A DNA stretch of 61,445 nucleotides from an uncultured Bacteroidales bacterium (GTDB lineage Bacteria > Bacteroidota > Bacteroidia > Bacteroidales > UBA3824). The notes beneath the pieces were generated by a model. It saw only the letters and a program-made list of their open reading frames with translations, did no database searches and was not told the origin of the DNA. Made by a program: the position numbers and the translations under genes. The stretch lies in assembly GCA_905234655.1 (NCBI GenBank), contig CAJOJG010000013.1, positions 1 through 61,445 on the forward strand. The letters run 5' to 3'. This document shows positions 1 through 12,040 of this stretch, piece after piece (within the stretch, counting starts at the first letter, position 1; every line of letters starts with the position of its first letter).

Positions 1-445
1 CAGAGGCACGCTTTGACATTTGGCTTGACGAGAAGAAAGTACTCCTCCGCGAGGATGTAGAAGAAGGCAATGTCATATCCCATGGCTTCGGCGACTACCG
101 CACGATCCGGGACTTCCCGCTCCGCGGACGCCCACAACTTGGAGTGGCATACGAAATATACCTCGAACTTGTGGACATCTTCAACAAGAACTCCAAGCCC
201 GGGGAGGCGAGGCTAAACCTGGCCAGATGGTACAACAAAGTGGAATCCTTCGGCGACGACGGCTTCAGCAAGGTAATTGACACGTTTGAGAACCATAACG
301 ACACTATCGTCAACTATTTCGAGGACAGGCTGACCAACGCGTCGGCTGAATCATTCAACGCCAAAATCAAAGCATTCAGGGCGCAATTCAGAGGAGTGTC
401 CGACATCAAGTTTTTTTGTATAGGCTGTCTATGCTTTATTCTTGA
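1..445 (+). mobile_element. C-terminal part of an ISL3-like DDE transposase, frameshifted near its end
   Basis: The window opens inside a transposase reading frame. The piece carries NASAESFNAKIKAF, where the Glu fits the last acid of a DDE triad, followed by RAQFRGVSDIKFF; this is the usual C-terminal signature of ISL3-type transposases in Bacteroidota. At 411-417 there is a run of seven T. In the zero frame the protein drifts into unrelated residues, but a -1 step at the run restores LYRLSMLYS and a TGA at 443-445, which is the expected end. So the copy either carries a one-base deletion in the homopolymer or uses slippage. The element abuts a restriction-modification gene whose 5' half is missing. 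The family name is recalled from motif shape, not from a search. Confidence 0.65.
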
Positions 446-2034
446 TTTGGCAACCCCGCCAACCTAAAAAATCCGCTGACCCCAAAAAACTCTACAACCT
501 CTCCAACGTGGAACTCGAACAGTTTGCCAGTCTCCGCGAAATCATCGGGCAGACCAAGGCCAACAAACAGGCGCGGGACATCACAATCAACAATCAGAAA
601 TTCGACCAAGAGGACATCGAAAAGGCCAAACGTCAAGCCAAAAAAGATGGGAAAATCTACTCGCGGGAAGATTTGGAAAAACTTGCGGAACTCATCAAAA
701 AACGCCGTCAGCGCGACACGGCGGTTTCGATTTTGCGCGGGATTTCGATTCGTATGCCGCTCTTGCTGTTCGGCGCAAAACTCGACAGCGAGGACCAGAA
801 CATCACCCTCGACCGTTTTGTGGAACTTGTTGACGACAAGTCGTGGGCAGAGTTCATGCCGCTCGGCGTTACCAAAGACCGCTTTGCCGAATATAAGAAA
901 TACTACGACGAAGACATTTTTTCAGCCGCCGGTCGCCAAATTCGCCAACTTGCCCTCGCCGCCGACAAAATGCCCGTACTTCAACGCATTCAGCACATTG
1001 CGCAGATATTCGATTCGTTCCGCAATCCCGACAAGGAAACCGTCCTCACCCCGTGGCGCGTGGTAAATATGTACCTCTCCGACACTGTGGGCGGTTGGTG
1101 TTTTGTAGAGGCGTTTCATGAACCGTCTCTACAATCAACAGCGGAACCGCGTTTCGTTGACCGTGGAATCGTTTCGCAGCGGCTGTTTGAAAATTCAAAC
1201 GTCCGCATCCTCGAAATCAATTCAAAATCAGGACTTTATCCGCTGTACATGGCGTACAGTGTTTTCCGTCATCGTCTGCGTGTCTTGGTCAATTCAAAGC
1301 GCGGATTGTTCAAAAAAGCGACCATCGACGACGAGCACCACGTCTGGACGGAAGTGCTCAAAGAGAACATCTTTGTAATCTGCAAGACCGAAATGGCGCG
1401 TTCCATAACGCAGCGCACCCTTGCGGGCTTCACCGGCGCTGAGGTCAACACGCACGTTTACGACGCCCTCCTCAGCGAGATAATGCGCAACAAAAGTGAT
1501 TTCGTCGAAGTTAATCCTACAAAAGTTCGAGAGTACAAAGACGGAGACAAATTTGATAGCACAACAGAAATCAAACTTTTCACCAACGGCAAAGCGGGGA
1601 AAAGTGGTAGGGCTAAGTGGTATGTGGTAAACAGAAGCGTCATCACAACAGGCGTTGAATATCTCGACAAATGGAAAGTTGTAGTTTCAAGTGCAAATGC
1701 TGGCGGACAAAAGCGAAGCAATCAAATTCAAATACTTGATAATCACAGTGCTTTTGGACGTTCAAGAGTTGCCTTGAAAACATTTGAAACAGAAAGAGAA
1801 GCGAGGAATTTCTTTGCCTATGCAAAGTCTAAATTCATTCGATTTGCTTTTTTGATGACAGACGAATCTTTGACATCATTGGCTAAACTTGTGCCGGACA
1901 TTCAAGACTATAAGGATGACAATGGTATTATAGATTTTTCGAAAGATATTGATGAACAATTGTTTTCTTTGTTTGATATACCAGAGATGCAGCAGAAACA
2001 TATAGAAGCAATTTTATCATCAAAAAAAGAATAG
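442..2034 (+). pseudogene. C-terminal half of a type ISP/Eco57I-like restriction-modification enzyme, catalytic motif missing
   Basis: The 530 residues match the second half of single-chain nuclease-helicase-methylase enzymes. They begin at the end of the helicase part (RGISIRMPLLLFGA, ETVLTPWRVVNM), then the methylase motif I region (ILEINSKSGLYPLY), and close with a target-recognition domain ending near LAKLVPDIQDY. The N-terminal nuclease and helicase motifs are absent because the frame starts at the transposase junction. The NPPY methylase motif, expected shortly after the KTEMARSITQRTLAGF stretch, is also absent: the chain jumps from SEIMRNKSDF to the recognition domain. A palindromic repeat is inserted in frame at 1105-1132. 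With neither helicase nor NPPY this product should be inactive. The 442 start is a TTG with no clear ribosome site, so no real start is claimed. Confidence 0.7.
1105..1132. repeat. REP-like palindrome inside the restriction-modification gene
   Basis: A 28-bp palindrome begins GTAGAGGCGTTTCA and ends TGAACCGTCTCTAC. Its arms pair except for one mismatch and one G-T wobble. It is the same element as the perfect palindrome at 21843-21870. In translation it replaces a short link between GWCF and EPRFVDRG with about 13 extra residues and keeps the frame, so it looks like an insertion into an existing gene. Confidence 0.75.
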
Positions 2035-2124
2035 TATTACCTCGACTGCCAGTTGTACAAGAAATACAATCTGACCGACGACGAAATAGCGTTTGTCGAA
2101 AAAATGATAAAGCCGATGGTGTGA
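2035..2124 (+). pseudogene. Leftover C-terminal tail of a restriction-modification methylase
   Basis: Directly after the TAG of the preceding frame, and in the same frame, are 29 codons with residues DCQLYKKYNLTDDEIAFVEK and then MIKPM before a TGA. That wording is the usual end of Eco57I/ISP-like enzymes. The upstream gene already has its own different ending, so this tail looks like the original 3' end left behind when the recognition domain was exchanged or when the gene acquired a premature stop. Confidence 0.6.
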
Positions 2125-2132
2125 AGGGGGGA

Positions 2133-2879
2133 TTATACATTCATAGTTCCTTTGCAGTTCGGGTAGTTGGAACAGCCCCAAAACTCGCGTCCGGAATTTG
2201 CGCCCCGCTTGGCAACATGCTTAATCATAACGCCGCCACAGACAGGGCAAGCGGGTGCGCCGCCTTGTTCGGCTTGCAGTTTTTGAGTGTCGCGGCGTTC
2301 TTGCGTAAGGTTTTCGGTAAATCCGCCCTCTTGTTTGAACGTGTCGAGTTGAGAGCCAATCATCTTCTGCAACATGCTGATTGTACGGTTAATAAGCATC
2401 ATCATCGAGTTAAGGCATACATCGAGATTGGCATGTTCAATCCACGGCGCAAACTTGTTGTATTCATTTTTGATTCGCATCCAAGCATCGTATTCAATGT
2501 TGGTGGTATAATTAGGCGGTGCGAGTTGCAACAAATTAAAATTCTTGTAATTATCCGATTCTTTCACCCATGGTATAATGTTGTTGGTGAGCGAAAAACT
2601 GAAATAGTCGCCCAACAGTTCGCTCAAACTTGCCCGCGCCACATCAGTGAGTTTCATCTCGGTTTCTTTAGAAGTCTGACGGCGGCTACTACCCTCTGCG
2701 ATATTTGCCACGGCAGAGCGTGCAGCCATAGTCATTTGGTCAAACATCCTGCCGCAAGGATCGTTTTTGAGGTTAAGATACTTTTTGCAAAACACGAGAG
2801 TCGCCTGTTGTATAATGTTCGCAAAAATCCAAGCATCAAGGAAATAGTATCCTTTTATTGATTTTATTGTAATTGCCAT
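2133..2879 (-). CDS. Four-helix-bundle protein with C-terminal topoisomerase-type zinc ribbon
   Basis: The protein has 248 residues. Residues about 20-190 are mostly helical and contain FDQMTMAARSAVANIAEGSSR, which is cut here for length to the key AARSAVANIAEGS segment; that is the hallmark of the S23/IVS-type four-helix-bundle family common in Bacteroidota. The C-terminus has CPVCGG, then WGCSNYPNCKG: four cysteines of a topoisomerase I-type zinc ribbon. The fusion suggests nucleic-acid binding, but no enzymatic role is known for the family. It is transcribed away from metH from its own promoter at 2952-2982. The start at 2879 gives MAITIKSI and fits that promoter. Confidence 0.8.
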   Translation of the reverse strand: MAITIKSIKGYYFLDAWIFANIIQQATLVFCKKYLNLKNDPCGRMFDQMTMAARSAVANIAEGSSRRQTSKETEMKLTDVARASLSELLGDYFSFSLTNNIIPWVKESDNYKNFNLLQLAPPNYTTNIEYDAWMRIKNEYNKFAPWIEHANLDVCLNSMMMLINRTISMLQKMIGSQLDTFKQEGGFTENLTQERRDTQKLQAEQGGAPACPVCGGVMIKHVAKRGANSGREFWGCSNYPNCKGTMNV

Positions 2880-2951
2880 TGTTACTGTGTTTGTTAATTT
2901 TAGTTACTCGATTATTCGAAATTTCGATTCATCGACTATTCGATTAATCTG

Positions 2952-2982
2952 CAAAAGTAACAAAAAAATCGACACAATCAAA
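2952..2982 (-). promoter_or_regulatory. Bacteroidota-type promoter of the four-helix gene, with a palindrome downstream
   Basis: On the minus strand, TTTG (2982-2979) is followed after 19 bases by TACTTTTG (2959-2952), matching the -33/-7 pattern of the Bacteroidota primary sigma factor. The leader then crosses a perfect 12-bp palindrome TCGAAATTTCGA at 2916-2927, embedded in a cluster of ATTCGA repeats. It could be an operator, but no regulator gene is adjacent. Confidence 0.55.
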
Positions 2983-3043
2983 ACAGTAAAGTTTATCGAC
3001 TTTACAGATTAGGCAAATGGGAAATAGTGTGGAATAAACTATT

Positions 3044-3074
3044 TTTGCCATTTTCCAAAAATTATCTACCTTTG
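3044..3074 (+). promoter_or_regulatory. Bacteroidota-type promoter of metH
   Basis: TTTG (3044-3047), 19 bases, then TACCTTTG (3067-3074). Transcription would begin about 3080, leaving roughly ten bases before the metH ATG at 3091. There is therefore no room for a cobalamin or SAM riboswitch in the leader. Confidence 0.65.
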
Positions 3075-3090
3075 CCTCAAAATTACAATT

Positions 3091-6597
<3,507 letters not shown>

Positions 6598-6625
6598 GGA
6601 TACTGAGTCTGCGTGGGGATAATAT

Positions 6626-6748
6626 TTATATCACCAACGCCACAATCGTTATTATCATAAGCAACAACAGCGTATATCTCTGTATTCACCAGTCGTCGGA
6701 TTTATATACTACTTTGGCAAAGGCGACAACACCTAAAAGTAATAGCAC
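6626..6748 (-). pseudogene. Possible small two-helix membrane protein interrupted by TGA
   Basis: Read on the minus strand from GTG at 6748 there are 20 codons (hydrophobic, ending KVVYKSDDW), a TGA, then 19 more in the same frame (IQRYTLLLLMIITIVALVI) and TAA. Each half looks like one membrane segment, and a CGA-to-TGA change would explain the break. The frame stays open further upstream into the ssrA terminator, so the true start is unclear. This rests only on composition and frame; there is no ATG or clear promoter. Confidence 0.3.
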
Positions 6749-6787
6749 AAAAAATGCAGTCCGTTTCAACAACGGACTGCATTTTTT
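6749..6787. terminator. Bidirectional intrinsic terminator between metH and ssrA
   Basis: AATGCAGTCCGTT (6753-6765), a TCAAC loop and AACGGACTGCATT (6771-6783) form a perfect stem, with A-runs on the left and T-runs on the right. It therefore works for metH on the plus strand and for the tmRNA on the minus strand. Confidence 0.9.
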
Positions 6788-6797
6788 CGTAAATCAG

Positions 6798-7197
6798 TGG
6801 AGCTGCGGGGGGTCGAACCCCGGTCCGAACATGAGACCACCATGCTTTCTACATGTTTAGTTGCCTGTTGGTTTTCGTAGGCAGCCCGGGAGGAAACGCC
6901 CTAACTGTCTCTTATCCTCTAAACTTCATCGCCACATCAAGGCCTGCGGCAACTATTCCACCTATTGATAGCACCCCCTTGTCGCTTAGGCGGCGGACGA
7001 GCCGGCGGGGGATGTCCCGTTCCCGGAACTTCCTGTCCGGGAATTAAGCCAATTTACTAAAAACTTCAATTAGGCAGCGAGAGCGTAGTCGTATTCTTCG
7101 CCATTTATAGTTTTGTAACCCTGGTCACGGGGGTTGTTACCTGCCCCGACATGCTTACATGCCGACCTTGCACGCCGTCAAAACCAAAGACAGCCCC
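6798..7197 (-). ncRNA. ssrA: Transfer-messenger RNA (tmRNA)
   Basis: Rescues stalled ribosomes and tags the unfinished protein. On the minus strand the RNA starts GGGGCTGTCTTTGG at 7197 and ends CAGCTCCA at 6798. These ends form the tRNA-like acceptor stem (GGGGCUG with CAGCUCC, one G-U), preceded by a T-arm (GGTTCGACCCC). The tag frame at 7070-7102 encodes GEEYDYALAA followed by TAA, with GGC as the likely resume codon. The length of 400 nt and single-piece organisation are normal. The tag keeps the YALAA end typical of the phylum. The terminator at 6749-6787 sits directly downstream. Confidence 0.95.
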
Positions 7198-7243
7198 AAA
7201 ATCGACTGTGCAAAGTTATAATGCTTTTTTTTAAAATCCAAAT

Positions 7244-8425
7244 TTATTTGTCAATTTTTTTCAATTTGTCAAAATTAACACCGAGCGAGAACTTGATTGT
7301 GTTTTGGAGAGGATTGGCGGACGAAGTTGTCACAAGATATGCCATGTCGAATGTGAACGCCCTGAGTGTCAGACCCATGCCGACAGTGATATACTTACGG
7401 CCGCCCTTGTCCTTATGCTCCGAAAAATAGCCGATGCGTCCGGCAAGTGTCTTTGCATAAACATATTCCAAGCCCATCGAATAGCTTATCTCCTTCATCT
7501 CCTCGGACATTCCGCCCGGCGCGTCGTTAAAACTCTGGAAAATTCCCGTAGGCACCGAGACATCAGGGTCTTTGCCCTTGACGACCTCGCCATTCTCACC
7601 GTATATTGGCGGTGTCGGTACGAGGAGCTTGTTGGCGTCGAAGGCGAACATGATGCTGTTAAACTCGTCAAAATCAAACTTGTAGCTTGCGCCGAGCTTG
7701 AGATTTGTGGGAATGAAGTTGTCACTGACCTCCGAGTAGCTCATCTTTGTGCCAATATTGGAAATCGTCGCGCCGAGTCCGAGGGTGGAAGTCCTCTCCC
7801 CTACCTGCAACTCCTTGTGGTAGAACACGGCGATGTCGCCTGCCACGGAATGACCGGCGTGGGTCTCGTCCGAACCGCCAACAGAAATTCCGCCAGTGAG
7901 GTTCGAGTAGATATACCGCATGGCTATCGCGCCGGAAAGATTGTCGGCAAGCTTAAGCGAATACGACAGGTCGAATGCAAACTCCTTCGGCGAAAAGTTC
8001 TTCACGACAGTGCCGTTGACATCGGTGAAAGGCATGTCGCCGAGGTTAAAATACGTCATTGAATAGCCCACGGCCTGGTTGCGGCGGATTTTGTTAAACC
8101 CGGCGAGGTACATGATGCTCATGTCGTCAACATATTTCCTGAGCCACGGCGTGTAACATGCGCCAATAGAGCTGCGGTTCTCGTGGAAAAGGTATTTTGC
8201 AGGATTCCAATGCTGCGAGTATATGTCGGGAGTAGTGGCAGCTCCGGCATCGCCCAACGCACCGGCGCGCGAGTCGGGCGCAATCGTCAGGAACGAGGCG
8301 GCTGTCATGATGATATTGGACTTGTCGTCACGCCCCACGACATCCTGGGAGGTCGTTATCTGGGCGTGGAGTGTGTTAATCGCCATTAATGCGCACACAA
8401 CGGTAAGTGTGATGGTTCGGTTCAT
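7244..8425 (-). CDS. porV: Type IX secretion outer-membrane protein PorV
   Basis: PorV (LptO) is the outer-membrane beta-barrel that shuttles cargo from the type IX translocon to the PorU sortase. The 393-residue product has a signal peptide ending near HAQ, then the family's opening FLTIAPDSRAGALGDAGAAT and HWNPAKYLF, and ends in a barrel strand (TIKFSLGVNFDKL). It lies directly downstream of porU, as in other Bacteroidota. A TAATTTTG box at 8458-8451 in the 62-base gap suggests it can also be transcribed on its own. Confidence 0.93.
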   Translation of the reverse strand: MNRTITLTVVCALMAINTLHAQITTSQDVVGRDDKSNIIMTAASFLTIAPDSRAGALGDAGAATTPDIYSQHWNPAKYLFHENRSSIGACYTPWLRKYVDDMSIMYLAGFNKIRRNQAVGYSMTYFNLGDMPFTDVNGTVVKNFSPKEFAFDLSYSLKLADNLSGAIAMRYIYSNLTGGISVGGSDETHAGHSVAGDIAVFYHKELQVGERTSTLGLGATISNIGTKMSYSEVSDNFIPTNLKLGASYKFDFDEFNSIMFAFDANKLLVPTPPIYGENGEVVKGKDPDVSVPTGIFQSFNDAPGGMSEEMKEISYSMGLEYVYAKTLAGRIGYFSEHKDKGGRKYITVGMGLTLRAFTFDMAYLVTTSSANPLQNTIKFSLGVNFDKLKKIDK

Positions 8426-8487
8426 AAGCTTGATGAATAAATGTTCGGCGCAAAATTACAACGTTTTTTTTGAATAACAGAATTTTT

Positions 8488-11400
8488 TTACTTCAGATAC
8501 AACAGTTTTTCCCTTGCGTTTGCTTTCCTGCCGTCGTCGTCCATGATGCGTAGCCTGTAGAAATACACGCCACGCGCTATCTGGTTGCCATGATTGTCGC
8601 GTCCGTCCCATTCTATCGGCTCGGAGGTCGTCTTTCCGTTGGCAAAAGTGCCGGTCATAGTCCTGACAATTTTACCTGACATCGTGAACACAGTCAACTC
8701 GTACTGAATCATCGACTGCGGATTGTTGTGTTCAAAATAAAAACTCGTATGGTCTGTGAACGGGTTTGGGTAGTTGAGCAAATGTGAAATCGTAAGTCGC
8801 GAAGTTCCAATGACTTCGAAAGTCGCGAGTTCCTCATTTGAGTTGTTCATGTTGTCCCACGCTTTCAGGCGGACAGTGTGGCGGCCGTCGGAAAGTTCGG
8901 GCAGCTGGTATGAGATTGTGCCGCCAGTTGAGCGGTCCTTGTGGGCGGTGTAATATTCAGTGAGGTTAGTCGGAGCGTCACTGTCATCGACGACGAGAAT
9001 GATGTCGTGGCCATTACAAGCAGTGTTAATTCCCGATGAATCAGCGAGTTCAATCGTCAACACGGGGCGTTTAGACTTCACACTCGCGCCGTCCACAGCA
9101 TTGCCGTCGCCAATAGTCATCTTGATTTCCGGGCCTGTGTGGTCGTCGGGAGCATTAAGGGACGAGGAGCCGACTTTGATGGATTTCATAACGCCCGCAG
9201 CCTCGTCGCCGGACTTGCTCGCCGCGTAGAGGCTTAGTTTTCCATTGCCGACATTGTAGTCGATGTCCTTCGGGACGGTGAATTTTACTTTGAACCTGCC
9301 ACTCGCCACAGTCGCCGAGCCACTGAAAATTTTTGTCTTATAATCCTCATAATCAAACACTCCGTGGCCGTCATTGTTGAGCGTGGAGACTGTGGAAGGC
9401 TTGTCGAAGAATGACACGAAAGCCGTGCCGTCGAACCTGTCACTGTCCTTAATCCGGCAAGTTATTGTGTACGTGGACATTGCCTTTAACGTGTCGTTAA
9501 AATCCGCCGCCGGAACTCCGTCAATGGACTCCACGACGATTTCACTGTTTGGAAAAGGCATTTTGAGCGCGGGGTCGCCAAGCAGAGTGAAACTCAACAT
9601 GTTATAGTCGTCAGTGTCAAGTTTTGCGCGGCGGATTATGTCGCCAAGCCGTGTCGGTCCGCCATGGTCGGCTGTCGGCTCAAAAATATATTTGCTGATG
9701 TTTTTGTTGAGCGTGAAGTTTGGCGACGAGAGGACTTCGCGCGTGGTCGTGAACAATGCAATCGCGCCGCCGTTCTCATTGAGTATCAGGCGTTCCGCTG
9801 GCGAGTCGATGGTCTTGTCGGTCGCGCGCTCATAATAGTCAAAATGCCCAATGTCGCATGACGCGGTGATGAAAATCGGCAAGCGTGAGCCGTTCTTCGC
9901 CTCGTTTATGTCGCTGAGCGTCAGTATGCGCTCGTCAGCAAAATATTTCATTCCGCCGTGGCCTACATAGTTGATAATCAGCGTCCCTTGGTTAAGCATA
10001 CGGTTGATTTCGGCGCGGGCACCGGGGTAGGTGTTGCCGGTCGCGGTGGCGTTCTGCTTGTAGCTGTCGATGTAGATTTTTTTGACATCGTATTCGGGAT
10101 GCCCGGACTCGACCTGCGAGGCGATGAAATCTGCCTGTGTGTTGTGGACATTGTTATTCTCATCGTCGGCGATGAAGGTCACAGACTTGCGCCAAGCGTT
10201 TGAGAAGTCGCCCTTTATGTAATTCTCTATTTTTCTCACAACGACCTCCGCCTCCGCCTCGTTCTTGACCGGCAACCGCCCGACGGCAACGTCCAACCGC
10301 CCGTCCGTCTCGCCCTCGTCGTCACCGAGCAAACCATAAAAATCGTCGCTCACAATGCTGTAACGCCCATTTTCGTTCAATGAACCCGGCGACTGGTAGG
10401 TCGGAATGAGATTTGGGTTGCTGGACGATTCAGTGAGATTGTCCACCGAGCCGTCCCCAAGCAGCAGGACATATTTTAAGGTGCGGCCATCGTCGCGCTT
10501 GTCATAAAGGAATTTGATGAAGTCACGAATCGCCGGAACGTCACGCATCCCGGACGAAAATTCATTGTAAATCTGTGTTGTCGAGGCAGTTGCGGTAACG
10601 AGGCCGGAGTGGATTGACTTTATGCGCTCGGCGTATTTCATTAAGACAGGCGGCGCAATGATAAGAAAATCAGGCGTTTTGATGCCGTGGAGATTTTGAT
10701 TCGCGACATTAGCCTCGCTGTCCGCCAAATATTCCGGCTCGGGGGCAGTGACAGGCTCAAAAATAACGTATCTACTTTGTAATGAAGGCGTTGAGACGAA
10801 ATAGCCAACGCCGTCTGTGGTTTCTACATCCATTCTTTGCGGATTATAACTGTCACTGACATCCAATGCCATCAGCCCGCCACGCGGAGGATTTGAGACG
10901 GCGAATTTCACGGCGGAATTTTGACCAGCATGGCTGAAAATCAACTGCTTGCCGTTGTATTTAAGCGGTTCGGTCGTGTTGATGACAATGAAATCGAGGT
11001 AACACTCGGCGGACGATGCCTTTTTGTCAAAAACGAGTTCAACAGTCTGTGACGCAGAGTTTTGCGGATGGCATTGGAACGTGACAGCCTTTGTGTCGGC
11101 ATACAGCCCGGAGGACGTCACCGGGTCGAATGTCACGGACGATGCTCCGTCGCCCCACGACGCCGAAAATCCATTCTTGACCGACGACCGGCATATCATT
11201 TCGCTGTGTAGAACGCCAGTTTTTGGAACGTCATTGCACTGGAAATCAATCTTGTATTCGTTTTTATAAAAGAAATTTTCACCATACCATTTCCGTCCGC
11301 TCATATTGAGGTTGACATAATCTTCTTCGTGCCCATACCAAAATGTCCCCTCGTCAACGGTCTGTGCATCAGTTGATTGTGAAGAGGAAAGCGGCATCGT

Positions 11401-11802
11401 ATTGTCGGCGGAAGAGGAATTGTCAGTGATGAAATAGTACGCCTTTCGACTGTATAAGTGACGGCGTGGCATTATCATTCCAATTTCGTCGTCGTACTTC
11501 CAAATATCAGCCCCAGTGGCATAAAACAAGACTGCATCGCCGCTGTGGATTATTTTGTTTTCCGCCAAATCGTGCGTCCGCTCCTCCGCATTCATAAACG
11601 GCAACATTCCATCGTGGTTGCCAAAAATCCTGACATTCTGTGGATTGGCAAACCCAAGGCTGCGAAGTTTTGAATACGGAATCCGATATACGCCTTCCTG
11701 TTCGACGGCAATCTTCATCCACCGCCCCGAACTCAAAACCGACTGCGCCCTGCACTCCGCCGCCACAAAAATCGCCATCAACAAAAAAATCCACTTTCGC
11801 AT
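8488..11802 (-). CDS. porU: Type IX secretion system sortase PorU (C25 gingipain family)
   Basis: PorU cleaves the C-terminal signal of type IX cargo at the cell surface and attaches the protein to lipopolysaccharide. The 1104 residues start with a signal peptide (cleavage after CRAQ). The C25 peptidase domain has its catalytic His in NYVGHGG (about residue 614) and its Cys in TASCDIGHFD (about 648), with LLLGDGS earlier. The C-terminus has YPNPF and RGVYFYRLRI, a FlgD-like beta domain resembling type IX cargo signals. The promoter is at 11832-11863 and porV follows, so the two form a secretion module; porD lies at 26.5 kb. Confidence 0.95.
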   Translation of the reverse strand: MRKWIFLLMAIFVAAECRAQSVLSSGRWMKIAVEQEGVYRIPYSKLRSLGFANPQNVRIFGNHDGMLPFMNAEERTHDLAENKIIHSGDAVLFYATGADIWKYDDEIGMIMPRRHLYSRKAYYFITDNSSSADNTMPLSSSQSTDAQTVDEGTFWYGHEEDYVNLNMSGRKWYGENFFYKNEYKIDFQCNDVPKTGVLHSEMICRSSVKNGFSASWGDGASSVTFDPVTSSGLYADTKAVTFQCHPQNSASQTVELVFDKKASSAECYLDFIVINTTEPLKYNGKQLIFSHAGQNSAVKFAVSNPPRGGLMALDVSDSYNPQRMDVETTDGVGYFVSTPSLQSRYVIFEPVTAPEPEYLADSEANVANQNLHGIKTPDFLIIAPPVLMKYAERIKSIHSGLVTATASTTQIYNEFSSGMRDVPAIRDFIKFLYDKRDDGRTLKYVLLLGDGSVDNLTESSSNPNLIPTYQSPGSLNENGRYSIVSDDFYGLLGDDEGETDGRLDVAVGRLPVKNEAEAEVVVRKIENYIKGDFSNAWRKSVTFIADDENNNVHNTQADFIASQVESGHPEYDVKKIYIDSYKQNATATGNTYPGARAEINRMLNQGTLIINYVGHGGMKYFADERILTLSDINEAKNGSRLPIFITASCDIGHFDYYERATDKTIDSPAERLILNENGGAIALFTTTREVLSSPNFTLNKNISKYIFEPTADHGGPTRLGDIIRRAKLDTDDYNMLSFTLLGDPALKMPFPNSEIVVESIDGVPAADFNDTLKAMSTYTITCRIKDSDRFDGTAFVSFFDKPSTVSTLNNDGHGVFDYEDYKTKIFSGSATVASGRFKVKFTVPKDIDYNVGNGKLSLYAASKSGDEAAGVMKSIKVGSSSLNAPDDHTGPEIKMTIGDGNAVDGASVKSKRPVLTIELADSSGINTACNGHDIILVVDDSDAPTNLTEYYTAHKDRSTGGTISYQLPELSDGRHTVRLKAWDNMNNSNEELATFEVIGTSRLTISHLLNYPNPFTDHTSFYFEHNNPQSMIQYELTVFTMSGKIVRTMTGTFANGKTTSEPIEWDGRDNHGNQIARGVYFYRLRIMDDDGRKANAREKLLYLK

Positions 11803-11831
11803 ATATATTTTTTATCTATTTTCCTTCCGCT

Positions 11832-11863
11832 CAAAATTAAAAGAAAAATTATTTGCGTCAAAA
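11832..11863 (-). promoter_or_regulatory. Bacteroidota-type promoter of porU
   Basis: On the minus strand, TTTTG (11863-11859), 19 bases, then TAATTTTG (11839-11832), giving a leader of about 25 bases before the porU ATG at 11802. Confidence 0.6.
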
Positions 11864-12040
11864 CTCTGGCACCGGCTCGTTGTAAAGTTTGACGAAAACC
11901 TCACGCGCCGGGACGTAGATGATGTTGCCGTCGTTGTCGCTTTGGACGACGGTCTGGTTGAGCATCGCCTTCTTTTTGAGGGTTTCGTACTCGGCGACTT
12001 CGAGGGCGCGGTGCCACATTTCCTTATCTTTCGGATCCAT
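11858..12040 (-). CDS. Small partner protein of a zeta-toxin-like gene
   Basis: The 60-residue acidic, mostly helical protein starts MDPKDKEMWHRALEVAEYET and contains a REVFVKLYNEP end. Its start at 12040 overlaps the end of the zeta-like gene (12024), so the two are one transcript. The position fits a toxin-antitoxin partner, but no antitoxin family is recognised. The frame itself is undamaged although its neighbour has lost its middle. Confidence 0.5.
   Translation of the reverse strand: MDPKDKEMWHRALEVAEYETLKKKAMLNQTVVQSDNDGNIIYVPAREVFVKLYNEPVPEF

Noticed and set aside
2121..2861. 246-codon open frame on the plus strand
   Set aside because: Opposite strand of the four-helix/zinc-ribbon gene, which has clear motifs and a promoter.
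2880..3090. Riboswitch ahead of metH
   Set aside because: The promoter leaves only about ten bases of leader, and no cobalamin-box or SAM-I core was seen.
6598..6625. Intergenic remainder after metH
   Set aside because: Nothing recognisable beyond the weak small frame listed above.
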